Of a stretch of 64,000 bases of DNA, positions 47,277 to 57,858 are shown one piece after another. The position numbers were made by a program, and so were the translations under genes. The notes under the pieces were generated by a model. The model worked only from the letters and a program-made list of their open reading frames with translations, had not been told where the DNA came from and searched no databases. The DNA is from Sthenelais limicola (lineage: Eukaryota > Annelida > Polychaeta > Phyllodocida > Sigalionidae): positions 8,253,555-8,317,554 of the forward strand of contig OW804094.1 in NCBI GenBank assembly GCA_942159475.1, in the 5' to 3' direction. Position 1 is the stretch's first letter. Each line of letters starts with the position of its first letter.

Positions 47277-48067
47277 TGCCCCGTCTACATAGGGGCGAAT
47301 TGGCATGCGAATTGGGCCTTGCGGCAACTCGTGCGACTTCAGACGAAATCGCATTGATTTTTAAAACTAAATCGCCTCTATGTAGGGACATTGGCCCACA
47401 CACATGCAAATTCAGAAGCGATTTCAGATTTGCCAGATCGCAGGTAAAAAAATCCCAAATCGCATAGGACAAATCCAAGTTCATGCGATCTCAAATGGAA
47501 TCGCATATACTCTGTCACAAATTCGCATGTGTGTAGGGCTAGACACGATCATTCACAGACCTCTGCTGCTGTCCACGACTAATCGCAGGAGGTCATGCGA
47601 ATTTCGGATTTATCCGAAATTCGTAAGTGATTGCAGGTATGTTTAAACAGGTGTAGCTTCACGAATTATTAATGAATCAAAACGATTTTTTCACAGAATA
47701 TGCCCAGACATATCGTTTCAAGTATGTTAAGATTTTCTGATTATAAATTGATTACTCCTACATTTTTTTCAAATCGTCGCAAGTAAACCTCAGAAAATAT
47801 TTTCGGTTTTCTCTCCCTCCATTTTCTTTAAATTTGAAGTAATCCAAATCGCACATCTGCTGCCAATCCAGACCTGCGATTTCACATGGGTTTGCAGCTG
47901 AAATCGCACCTGTGTAGGGACTAAAAACTCAAATAGCAGAGCATTATTTCTGAAATCACACAAACTCCCCGCCGATTCGCACAGGATTTCTACGATTTCA
48001 CATGCAAATGATCGCAAGTGCCAAATTCGCACCAGTTTTTCAATTCGCCCCTGTGTAGACGGGGCAT
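47277..48067 (+). mobile_element. TIR-F copy 2, ~790 bp, uninterrupted
   Basis: Ends ATGCCCCGTCTACATAGGGG and, inverted, ATGCCCCGTCTACACAGGGG. The interior repeats GCGATTT/AAATCGC, GCGAATT/AATTCGC and GTGTAGGG many times on both strands. No transposase frame. Confidence 0.8.
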
Positions 48068-48257
48068 AAGACAATATAGTGGAGTGGCAGTCTAGGACCA
48101 CCCCTTTATGAACACAAAAGAATACAAGCAAAAACATAATTTGGCAGCAAGGCTAGGATAAAGGTGTATGGAAAGTAAGGTAGCTGGAGGTAGATTTACA
48201 GGTGTGTAATTAGCATAGTAGATTGGATCCAGTAGGGGGCGTAGCAGAGGTCTGCGT

Positions 48258-48604
48258 CTATAGTCTGTCCAATAAATATTTGACACAGGCAAACGGGCTT
48301 CTTTAAGAAGAGAGAAAAGTGGGGGATTGTTTACTTCTATTTATGACAATGTCCTGTCAACCCTTTGCCCAGTGAGCTGCTCCTTGCAATCAACCATGGC
48401 GAAACAGGACCAATATAACCAGCTTTTCATTCTGTCAAGGGGAACAACAGCTGCTGCACATGGAACATGGAACTGCTATACAATACTGCTGTAAATTTCG
48501 CCATGGTCGATCGCAAACGGTGATTCAGAGGGCAAAGGTGTGATGTCAAAAGTCCCCCACTTTTTTCTCTTCTTAAAGAAGCCTACTTTTCGGACAGACT
48601 ATAG
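48258..48604. mobile_element. TIR-N foldback element, 347 bp
   Basis: Arms pair over most of ~130 bp: CTATAGTCTGTCC at the tips, then GGCTTCTTTAAGAAGAGA, AAAGTGGGGGA, CCTTTGCCC, and ACCATGGCGAA near the centre. Confidence 0.75.
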
Positions 48605-48738
48605 GTAGTTGATAAAGTCATATCACAGGAGATATAAGCATACATCATTACACCTGTGGCAATGATAGTCCAGACAGTGCTGGTCCTACAGTAGAGTTTA
48701 ATATCATTGTTATTCATGTCTGGGCACAATCCTTATAT

Positions 48739-48974
48739 GGGACAGATTTTCTGAAAATGTACAATTCGCCTTCATTAATTGTCTCAAATAACCCAAATTC
48801 AAGACAGAAATAAGCTTCAAACTACTAGTTTAACATAGCAGAACTGATACTATAAATCAATTCGACACTGAATATACTCAGATATACCCATTATTCATCA
48901 TTTTTCAGCCTAATTTAGCAGAATTTTCTAAATGTGTGGAGCTGGCAATTGTACGTTTTGGGAAAATCTGACCC
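48739..48974 (-). mobile_element. TIR-B copy 19
   Basis: 236 bp with ATAT on both sides. Confidence 0.9.
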
Positions 48975-49212
48975 ATATACAGTATATTAATCTTCATGCC
49001 AACTTGTGCTACAGGAATATAGTTATAAGTAGCATCTGCGGGGAAACAGTGCTTTTGTTGCTGTCTGTCGACAGAGCCTTCAACATCTACATCTTAAATA
49101 TTTAAAGTACATAATATTATTAGTTACACACGTTTTTCTTACAATATTCATTGGGGCTATGTTTAACTCATTTCATCAGTATTTGTAGTAAATCTTACAT
49201 TTTTACATGAAT

Positions 49213-49634
49213 GTGATGTGTTCCAGGAAAATGAGTCACAAGTCGCAACATTGATAATTTTCAAACTGGTTTTTTTTTCACAAGATCTCTTTATTGGAAT
49301 GTTCTGATGTTAGGAGGGTTTAGCACTTATAGTCATATAAAGCCATGTAAGAAATTTCGGGACATTGAATTAAATATATTCTTGCGGTTCCAAGGCCTTC
49401 ATATGGACTATATTTAGTTACTTTACTGGTTATTACCCACCCAGAAACATAGCAAACTGTTTTGGGTTTTTTTTGTAAAAAAAAAAATCAAACTTAAAAT
49501 ATAGAAATACTTATTAGGTATCCTAGTGTTTACTATCATTGGAATCGGCTTGATATCCTAGTTTCAAATAATTATGGTGATATCACAAAATCTATATTTT
49601 GCGACTTATGATACATTTTCCTAAAACGGACCAC
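49213..49634 (-). mobile_element. TIR-A copy 35
   Basis: 422 bp reverse copy with an expanded T run inside. Confidence 0.9.
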
Positions 49635-49903
49635 AAATACGTTTAGATATTTTGAATAGTAGCCTAGAATGTAGCTTTAAGGCCATGTCGATTGTTTTGC
49701 TAGTATTTGTTGTTGCATGTTTTGGAATTATTTTTTCTAACAATGTGAGCATTTTTCTTTTAATTATTTCATTTTTCCAGCATTCTGAAGCGGATTTGTC
49801 TAGTTTCGGACATTCTATGGTGACGAAATTGAATTGATTGCGCAATAGTTTATCCATTACATTTATATAAGTTTTCTCGTTGAGTTTAATGTAGTTGTTT
49901 TAA

Positions 49904-50899
49904 AATTATTTCAATTCAATTCAATTCAGGGATTCTTTTATTTGTCGATGTTATTACAAAATCAGGTCGTTCGATGTCTGATCGCAAGGACAAGCCCTTG
50001 TGATCAGTTCTTCCAAAGAGTGCCTTAAGTTTTATACCTTGAATATTTTTATGTTGCAACGATAACAATGACAATAAATTATAGTAATGTTATTAAGGCG
50101 GTAAATGTGATGATTATGAGGAGTAACAGAATATGGTACAGATGTAAAGTCATGATAATATCCAGTAGCTAGGGTTTTAGGTTTTAACAATACAATACAA
50201 AGCTTCTTCGCTTAAGTTTGATACACTACATATATAGGGTTTTAACAATACAGAGCTTCTTCGCTTAAGTTTGATACACTACATATTTAGGGTTTTAACA
50301 ATACAGAGCTTATTCGCTTAAGTTTGATACACTACATATATAGGGTTTTAACAATACAGAGCTTATTCGCTTAAGTTTGATACACTACATATCTAGAAAG
50401 ATATACAGGGATTAATGAACTGTGTGTGCATTCAAGGAAGATGTTGCACATGAGTTATTTGATGAAGTTAGCAACATCCTAGCTAGTGCTAGAATTATAG
50501 GCATTCGCGTTCTATAAAGTAATCTCCTGTAAAGTTCGAGTCAAGATAACATTTCAGTTGTGGGTTATGACTATTTGATTTAAATACAAGAATGTAAACA
50601 CATAACTGCTTACAATACAATGCTAGAGTGTTTACAGTCTATATTATTCAGGGCAGAGTACATTTGTAACGTGATTGATCAACAGGGTTTTTAGTTCTGG
50701 TAGTTTCCAGCAATCAAAGGATGCATAGGTACCAAAACAGGTTACCTTGTTCATCCATTGAGGCTTTCACACCAGCTTTGAATCACATGCGGAATGTTAT
50801 ACAAGTTAGTAATACAGAAAATTGATGATAGATGGTTACTGATTAAAATGGATTAAGGAGCTTATCAGTATACTTTTTAAATGATAATTTGTCTGTGAT
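49904..50899 (-). mobile_element. 3' UTR and tail of the LINE
   Basis: Downstream of the reverse transcriptase on the minus strand. It ends near 49907-49928 in a short repeat of ATTCA (TGAAT on the element strand) next to an AATAAA, the kind of simple-repeat tail that CR1/L2-type LINEs have instead of poly(A). A 54 bp tandem repeat lies within it (listed separately). Confidence 0.6.
50170..50396. repeat. 54 bp tandem repeat, about four copies
   Basis: The unit begins TAGGGTTTTAACAATACA and runs through CTTCGCTTAAGTTTGATACACTACATATA. Copies are almost identical, so the expansion is recent. It sits inside the LINE 3' UTR. Confidence 0.85.
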
Positions 50900-52315
50900 T
50901 CAGTGAGCTTCGGTAGATAAAGCATTCCACCTGGTCTGACATTTGTACAGTAATGAGTTATTGACCTTTGATAGTTTAGAGGATAATACCATCAGATTTC
51001 TCCTCCCCTTGGCATGACTTCTGGTGCCCAGACTCCTATTGTCTAAATTATTGGGGTTTTGGGAAAGATAGAAGGAAATATCAAGTATATGTTTATCTCT
51101 CCGCTGTTGAAGGGGCCAAATATTAAGGAGTTTATGTTCACGATCTACATTGTCAAATTTAGATTTATTATATATAATTCGGAGGGCTCTGTTTTGCTGT
51201 GACTGCAGTTTCTGTAATAACAAATTAGGGGCAGAATCATATATGAAGTCACAGAAGTCGAAATTAGGGAGAATGGCCATCTTATAGAGATCGTGTTTCG
51301 CTTTGGATGTAAGGGAGTTTCTGGCTCTGAACAACAGCCCAATTTTTGCAGAAACTAAATTTAGGGTTTTTTGGGTGTGAGTCTTGAACGTTAAAAGGTC
51401 ATCTAAAGTAAAGCCAAGGTATTTATACTCTTGAACCTGGTTTAAGGATTGGGAACCAAGTCTTATGTCAAGGGGGGGGTTGATGGATTTCCTTTTCGCA
51501 ACGTGACTAAGGGCAAAAGACATTGTTTTGCATTTAGATATATTTAGAGATAATTTGTTAGCTAAACACCATGTATATACCCTGTCTAGATCTTGTTGCA
51601 AATGTTCATACAGTTGATTGATATTTCGGTTGTGGTAGTACAGAACCGTATCGTCAGCGTAGTGCTGGAGTTGTGTACGTTGTATAACAGATTGCAAATC
51701 ATTGATATATATCGTAAAGAGTATGGGCCCCAATATTGTACCTTGGGGCACGCCATAAGTAACTAAACCTTTACTAGAATTATTTCCATTTATGCGTACA
51801 TATTGCAATCTATTTGATAAATAATTTTGGAACCACAGGTGCTCCATTCCTTGTATGCCGTATTCGGATAATTTATTAAGAAGAATTTGGTGATGGACGG
51901 TGTCAAAGGCCTTGCTGAAGTCTAAAAATACTGTTTTATTGGATAATTTGTTATTTAAATTTGTGTAAATATTTTGAAGAAAGTCAGTTTGGGCTTGTTG
52001 TATAGAATGATTTGCACGAAAGCCATATTGAGCGTCACTGAATAAATTATTTGATTCGAAATGGTGAGTTATTTGAATTTGCACTACTTTCTCAAGTATT
52101 TTCGCCGGCAGGCTGATACAAGAAATGGGCCTGTAGTTATTGCAAGCCATTTTTCCACCAGTCTTATAGAGCGGTGTGACTTTGGCAATCTTAAACACAG
52201 ACGGAATTTTCCCTAGCAACAATGATAGGTTAATGATGTGGGTGAATTGATGACATAACGATAAAAGGCAAGTCTTCAGGATTTTTGAGGGCATGTTCTC
52301 AATTCCTGTTCTCAA
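50900..52315 (-). pseudogene. Non-LTR retrotransposon (CR1/L2/Jockey group) reverse transcriptase, 5'-truncated
   Basis: The 471-residue product copies LINE RNA into DNA at a nicked target. Reverse transcriptase blocks are seen in order: NYRPIS at about 60, QYGFR near 96, VFLDFSKAFDTVHH at about 130-143, GVPQGTILGPILF near 190, and the catalytic HYADDTVLY near 218. The thumb and C-terminal region with RALRIIY, LLNIWPLQQRRDKHIL and a terminal RWNAL follow. The apurinic endonuclease and ORF1 expected upstream are missing; sequence before 52315 is non-coding, so this is a 5'-truncated insertion. After the TGA the same frame continues for about 18 codons (ITDKLSFKKYTDKLL) in the style of the family's usual end, so the stop looks premature. 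The YADD and VPQG boxes place it in the CR1/L2/Jockey assemblage; the exact clade needs a tree. Confidence 0.85.
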
Positions 52316-53001
52316 TTATTTGTTTGTGTTGTGGAAAGTACAAACTGTACAATATATAGGGTGACCCCGCCCCCTGAATGACCCTGTACCATATTGACAC
52401 AGGAGCAACCATATCCTTTTACCTTATCAATTAAACTGCATTTCAAATAGTCTAGAATTTTTGCCAAATTTGAGCCAAATTCCTACCAGGGCCATGTATA
52501 AAATAAACTTCAACCTCAATTTTAAAGTATAAAAAAATAGTATTGATTTCAATAAAGTCATGGAGTATGAAATGTCCAATGTAGCCACCTAATCTAAAAC
52601 AACAAATTATGGAATTGAATTGAATTTATTTCTTTAAAAAAGAAGTTGATATTCGTCTATATCGGATTCCCCAAGTATTCCAATGGATGCCAGATTAGAT
52701 GGCATATTTCCGCAATTCTCTTGTTGAATCTAGAACTTGACAGAAAACTTTTTTGTGAGTTTGACAACATCAGGACACCATTCTGTATGCATGTACCCCC
52801 AGGAAATGAACACAATCCAATATAATTCATCAAGACCAGTCAACATTGAGTTTGCCTGATGGACGTTTTATAAACGCCAAATGTAAACTGCCGGGTAAAC
52901 CTGCCACGACATGCACCGCAATATAAAACTGATTGGTCTGGGAAATCAGCGCTATACAGTCGAATATGTCTGGGGTGGTGGTGGTGATGGTGGTAATGTG
53001 T
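52316..53001. other. Interval with a second LINE-type tail
   Basis: At about 52612-52640 minus-strand sequence ends AAATAAATTCAATTCAATTC, like the LINE tail at 49.9 kb; it may be a second, short, 5'-truncated copy extending rightward. The rest is unassigned. Confidence 0.4.
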
Positions 53002-53030
53002 GGGTGAAATTTCCAGAAAATGCACAATAC
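53002..53030 (-). mobile_element. TIR-B end fragment (copy 20)
   Basis: GGGTGAAATTTCCAGAAAAT, cut off just before TIR-A copy 36. Confidence 0.55.
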
Positions 53031-53036
53031 ACATTT

Positions 53037-53444
53037 GTGATGTGTTACAAGGAAATGAGTCATAAGTCGCAAAAAATATATTTTGAGATACCATTATATT
53101 TGAAAAGATGAGATCAAGCCGATTCTAATGATAGTAAACAGTCTTATAATCTAATAAGTATTTCTAGATTTTAAGTTTGATATTTTCGTTTTTGAAAAAA
53201 AATGTTTCCAATATTTCTGGGGGTCAATAAACAGTAAAGTAACTAAATGTAGTCCATATGGGGACCTTTAAAAGGATAGGATATATTACATAGAATGTCC
53301 TGAAATTTAATACATCGATTGATATACCTAGAAGTGAAAAACCCTCCAAAAATTAGAACATTCGAATAATGTGATCTTGTGAAAAAAACACTTTGAAAAA
53401 TATCAAATTTGCGACTTGTGACTCATTTTCCTGAAACACATCAC
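53037..53444 (+). mobile_element. TIR-A copy 36 (full length)
   Basis: 408 bp with ATTT on both sides (53033-53036, 53445-53448). Confidence 0.93.
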
Positions 53445-53741
53445 ATTTAGTAACCTTGACATTCAAACATTGACCTTTTATAAAAGAACATTTTTTTGTA
53501 TTTGATTTAATTTGATTAATATTTGATAGCAATAATCGCGGAGAGAGAGAGTGCATCTCTCGTTTTATGATTATCTCGCATTTTATCTTCGATCTCTTTA
53601 CAGAATAAAATAATGTATAGTTTCTCAATCATTCATCTTTCAAAACTTACTATTTGCACCTCAAAGCTTATTAAAAAAATACTCTTCCGCAGTATTTTGT
53701 GAACTCAAATTTTACAAAATCTAAATAAAACTTTGTCAATT

Positions 53742-53902
53742 GTGATTTGTTTTAGGAAAATGAGTCATAAGTCGCAAAATATAGATTTTGAGATATCACC
53801 ATATTTGAAATTATGAGATCAAGGTGATTCCAATGATAGTAAACACTAGGACACCTAATACGTATTTCTATATTTTGAGTTTGATATTTTTATTTTTCGA
53901 AG
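53742..53902 (+). mobile_element. TIR-A left-end fragment (copy 37)
   Basis: Ends abruptly after TTTATTTTTCGAAG. Confidence 0.8.
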
Positions 53903-53994
53903 GTGAGGGATGATCGTTGTATACTAGGGGACTGGATTATTTATTATTTGATGTTTCCTTCTTGGGATGGAATAAAACCATTGTGTTATGATTT

Positions 53995-54055
53995 TCTCAT
54001 AGTTTTATTGAAGCACAAGCTTTCGCCCTGGTTTGGGCTTCATCAGGTGATGTGA
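53995..54055 (-). ncRNA. Hammerhead-ribozyme-like core 2
   Basis: Minus strand: CCTGATGAAGCCC, loop, GGGCGAAAGCTTGTGCTTC. CUGAUGA, a 4 bp stem II (GCCC/GGGC), GAAA, a short AGC/GCU stem III and a UUC cleavage-type triplet are in the right order. Stem I is not visible. Confidence 0.4.
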
Positions 54056-54121
54056 TATGTATGACAATATCCAAATTATAGAGCACCTACATTGTGTCTT
54101 TATTCAATAACCATTGAATAA

Positions 54122-54470
54122 GGCCAAAAAAAAATAGGTGTGTTTCCGATTTACCCCCCCTACCTAGAAAAACCTTACCCTACCTAAATTTTTTTTTACC
54201 ATACCTGATTTTTCCCCCATCATATCTTACTTTTTTTGGATTTTTTGACAAAAAAAGCATATAAAAGCAGGAAAACGGGTTTTCCTAACCCAGAACTGTC
54301 AAAAGGCACATTTCCCATGTTCAAAACAACTATTGTTATGCAAAAGACATTTTTTTCAGTTCCTGGGAGGTGTTTTTCAAACAAAAAAAATAACAAAAAA
54401 AAAAAAGTTACCACCCCCCAACCTAGTTTTCAGCCAGATAAATCGGAAACACACCTATTTTTTTTTGGCC
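54122..54470 (-). mobile_element. TIR-I MITE copy 3 (PIF/Harbinger-like)
   Basis: 349 bp, TAA on both sides (54119-54121, 54471-54473), ends GGCCAAAAAAAAATAGGTG and its inverse. Confidence 0.8.
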
Positions 54471-54473
54471 TAA

Positions 54474-55671
54474 GTGTAATGAATAGACCAGATTTCAAAT
54501 CACAGAGAAGATGGCTCCAGTGCCGTCAAGTGCTACCATCACTTTCTAAGTGTGCAGAAATGTAACTGACTTTAACCTATGAGTCTATGAAGGACATTTG
54601 GTCGAGCCTGGTATTATGTAACTCCAGATGCCAAACCAACTGCGACTTTGAAATTTCTGTAGGGCATGCAAAAACGATTTTGCTTACTATATTTACCAAA
54701 TATCTGATATAATATGAATGTTAGAGTCGTGATATCCAGAGAAGTTAGTTAGGTGGGGTAAGGTGAACCAAATACTAGAAAAGTAAGTAGAATTTCCGTT
54801 AGTCGATAATCTAGCCTAGAACAGCGAGAAGTACAAACATCATCTTAAGGCTTAAGTGTAGGTTTACGTAGTGAGAACACTTAGTATGGGTCACGACTGA
54901 CTGCAGTGAATATTAAGAAATTAGCTGTTCGCAGTAAAAAAAAACAACCTTTTGGTTCATATGCAATATGGTTAGAAATTAGATGTATTTGGTGATTAGA
55001 TAGGAAATGATTAATTAGAATTGATTCATTAAACAGTTAATTCGTTGCTGTTAGTTCGGGGAGATGTTGATACTGGTATAGTTCATTGTCATCATCACTT
55101 CTAGTTAGGCCTTGGGATTGGACCAATTTCAGGTGAGTATGTGATATTCTTTGTAATGAGTAATTCTCTGAATAAATCGGAGAGCTCAGTGTCTATCACG
55201 GAAAGTTGTCCTTGGATATGGCACATGATGAGCCCCTTTAGGATGGTGTCTGGGGCACACCCGTATTTGTTGCAGCATTTTGGTAGCTGGTGACATGTCC
55301 GTGGACTTGTCACATGTGGATTTGGCCTCTTCCTCTAGTAAGGCGTGGAGTTTGACTCCCAGGTGGCTGGTATTACTGCCACTTGAGGAGTCAGATTTTT
55401 TTATTTTTTTTTTATTTTTTTTTTTTTTTTCGGCAGTAAGTACAATATGGCGTCGCCTTGACGATATTCTTACCACCTGCCTTAAACATCAAGGCTACTT
55501 ATTGTTATGTTAGTACACTTGTTATTTTCTTACGTTAGTACATGTCTGTAGTCGAGGGGGCGTGGAAATACGATGTGGACAGGGATATGTCTTGGGATGG
55601 ATCAGGGATGAAAGGCATCTTTTCAGTGGGTCTTGTGGCACATAGTTCATCTAGACATACCGTTTTTATAC
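54474..55671. other. Interval without a recognised gene
   Basis: Contains a T-rich tract at 55396-55430. ORFs of 64-109 codons derive from low-complexity sequence or the neighbouring MITE. Confidence 0.45.
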
Positions 55672-55938
55672 ATACATTTTTATTTTTGAAAAAAAAAACA
55701 GTTTGCAATGTTTTTGGGTGGGTAATGTCCAGTAAAGTAAGTCAATATACTCCATACAAAGGCCTTCAAAACGCAAGAATATATTTAATACAATGTCCTG
55801 AAATTTGGTACATAGATCCATATGACTACAAGTGCTAAACACAATCAGAATTAGAACATTTCAATCAAGAGATTTTGTGAAAAAAAAAACACTTTGAAAA
55901 ATATCAATTTTGCGACTCATTTTTCTGGAACACATCAC
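55672..55938 (+). mobile_element. TIR-A copy 38 (left part missing)
   Basis: From TTATTTTTGAAAAAA to the right end; six bases (TTGTGA) are lost in the terminal repeat. Confidence 0.82.
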
Positions 55939-55939
55939 A

Positions 55940-55995
55940 TATCTCCTACATGTGTATATCTTTGCCAAATAAACGATTTTTCAATTCAATTCAAA
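55940..55995 (+). mobile_element. Retroposon 3' tail
   Basis: GCCAAATAAACGATTTTTCAA followed by TTCAA repeats, the same tail style as at 40.7 and 49.9 kb. Confidence 0.4.
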
Positions 55996-56244
55996 TTAAA
56001 TGAAAGGCTCTCGTTTTGTCACCAACAGTTTACAGCCACTATTTTGCAAAATTGGAAAAAAATTATGAAATTTGCCAGATTGTACACATGTATGCGGCCT
56101 GCCCCATCCCATCATGAAGCACCAGAGGGTATTAAATGGAGAGGGGGATAGTATTACTCACATACAAGTGGAAGCCATCACATAAAACCACGGCTAACCT
56201 TTTAAATGATGCTCCGAGGACGAGCATCCTATAGCTAGACTAAA

Positions 56245-56300
56245 TACCTTTGGTGCAATGGTTCAGTGATAGTGGATAGCACTCCTGCCATTCACGCTAT
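56245..56300 (+). tRNA. tRNA-Gly-like 5' half, cut by TIR-A copy 39
   Basis: GCAATGGTTCAGTGATAGTG and CTCCTGCCATTCACG resemble the A box and GCC anticodon arm of tRNA-Gly. After copy 39, GGGGCGGGTTCATGATT (from ~56701) resembles a B box. Likely a tRNA-derived SINE split by the insertion. Confidence 0.4.
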
Positions 56301-56306
56301 ATATAT

Positions 56307-56697
56307 GTGATGTGTTTTGGGAAAATGAGTCACAAGTCGCTAACATTTTTTTTGTGATTTATTCACAAGAATCTTTATTGGAATGTTCTGATTTTGGGAG
56401 GGTAGAGAGCTTGAAGTTATATCAATACCTATACCAAATCTCAAGACTGTATTAATATTTTAATAATTACATTCTTGCGTTTAGAAGGTCATCATATGGA
56501 GTAGATTTAATTACTTTACTGGTAATTGCCCACCCGGAAATATTGCAAATTGTTTTCAAATATAAATATATCAAACATAAAATATAGAAATACTTATTAG
56601 ATGTCCATAATGTTTACCATCATTGGAACCGGCTTGATCTCATCTTTTCAAATATGATGATATTTCAAAATCCATTTCTCACCACTTGCGACTCAGT
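56307..56697 (-). mobile_element. TIR-A copy 39
   Basis: Reverse copy; right terminal repeat much decayed (CACCACTTGCGACTCAG). Confidence 0.85.
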
Positions 56698-56879
56698 ATC
56701 AGGGGCGGGTTCATGATTTTCAAAAAACAATGAATATATTTGATAATATTAAATAAATAAAGACACCACAACCTCAAACTTCAGTTTTTGCAATTTATTC
56801 AGGCATATATGGGTACTTTGAGGCATTTGATAATAGTTTAGAAATTCTAGGTCGGTGAGTAAGTGACAACATTCTCAAA

Positions 56880-56985
56880 TAAACACAAGTCCATCAGATT
56901 TTATTTGAAGTTATTCGAAGATTACTAGACCTTACATGTTTCGGGCCGGGTTGGGCCCTTCATCAGAGGTACAATAGTTTACAAA
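56880..56985 (-). ncRNA. Hammerhead-ribozyme-like core 3
   Basis: Minus strand: CTCTGATGAAGGGCC, loop CAACCC, GGCCCGAAACATGTAAGGTC. Same order and the same CATGTA..GGTC ending as core 1, with a 5 bp stem II. Confidence 0.4.
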
Positions 56986-57158
56986 GACACCTATAATAAT
57001 CATAATGTTAGTAATAAAGTTTAGGTCTACTAAAGTGATTAATACAATAATTAAAACTTAATCAGTTTTAAGCTAATGTAGTTGTAGTTAGTAGATCAAA
57101 ATTGGGTTTGATAATAAAACATCCATAGAAATACAAAAGTTCTGAACTAGGTTTCATG

Positions 57159-57443
57159 CAGTGGCGGTACCAGTGGGGGGGGGGGGATCATATATATGCC
57201 TCAAATGTGAGGACTCAAGAGACAATTAATTTCGTTAACTTTATTTTCTCAAAAGTTTTTTTGTAAAGCAAGAAAATTAGGTTGTCTTTTTTGTTAGACA
57301 AATAAGAGTTGTGGGGACTTTATTTCATTGTCATTAGGCAAATTAACTGTTGTGCATTGCAATGACATTCCAAACAGGCAAATTCAGAAAATTTTGCCCT
57401 TAAGTGCGCCCCCCCCTAGACCTGCCTTCTGGTACCGCCCCTG
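57159..57443. mobile_element. TIR-M, hAT-like MITE
   Basis: Ends CAGTGGCGGTACCAG and CTGGTACCGCCCCTG, each followed inward by a G/C run. CAG(T/G)GGCGG ends are typical of hAT elements. TCATG lies near both ends but not as a clean 8 bp duplication. Confidence 0.65.
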
Positions 57444-57776
57444 TCATGGCTACACTGTCATGGAGGTTTAAAGCTATGTTTTCATCTTGAAACGTTTCTT
57501 TATGAAAAATTGACTTTGTAATGGTTAGAACGTTCTCATAGTACCCCTTATTTCACTTTAAATGGCAAATTGATTTACCACGCTAGCTAACCCTAAATGC
57601 CAGCGTGGCGTATTAATACTAAATCACAGGATCATCTGCTTCCTGGAACTACTTTCAGGGCCAAACTAAATTTCCTGCACATCCTGGAACTATTTTTATG
57701 GAGATAATGGTAAGTAGATATTGAAATGGCCTTTTCTGGTTGATTAAACAATAAAGGAGTATAACTAACATGTTCC
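57444..57776. other. Interval downstream of the cGAS-like gene
   Basis: Contains no recognised feature; bases 57783-57858 are the presumed 3' UTR. Confidence 0.45.
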
Positions 57777-57782
57777 TTTATT
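57777..57782 (-). terminator. Poly(A) signal AATAAA of the cGAS-like gene
   Basis: TTTATT on the plus strand reads AATAAA on the minus strand, about 77 bases after the stop codon. The position is right for a short 3' UTR; no other candidate lies nearer. Confidence 0.45.
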
Positions 57783-57858
57783 GTTAAAGGGTCGGTAAAC
57801 CCACAATTATTATGAGGAAATAATTAGGAAGAGATACCAGACATTATAAGTGACCATA

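Noticed and set aside
6019..48067. Transposase genes inside TIR elements
   Set aside because: No frame long enough or with DDE-type motifs in any family.
52830..53111. His- and Gly-rich ORFs near 53 kb
   Set aside because: Come from a GGTGGT simple repeat and the TIR-A end.
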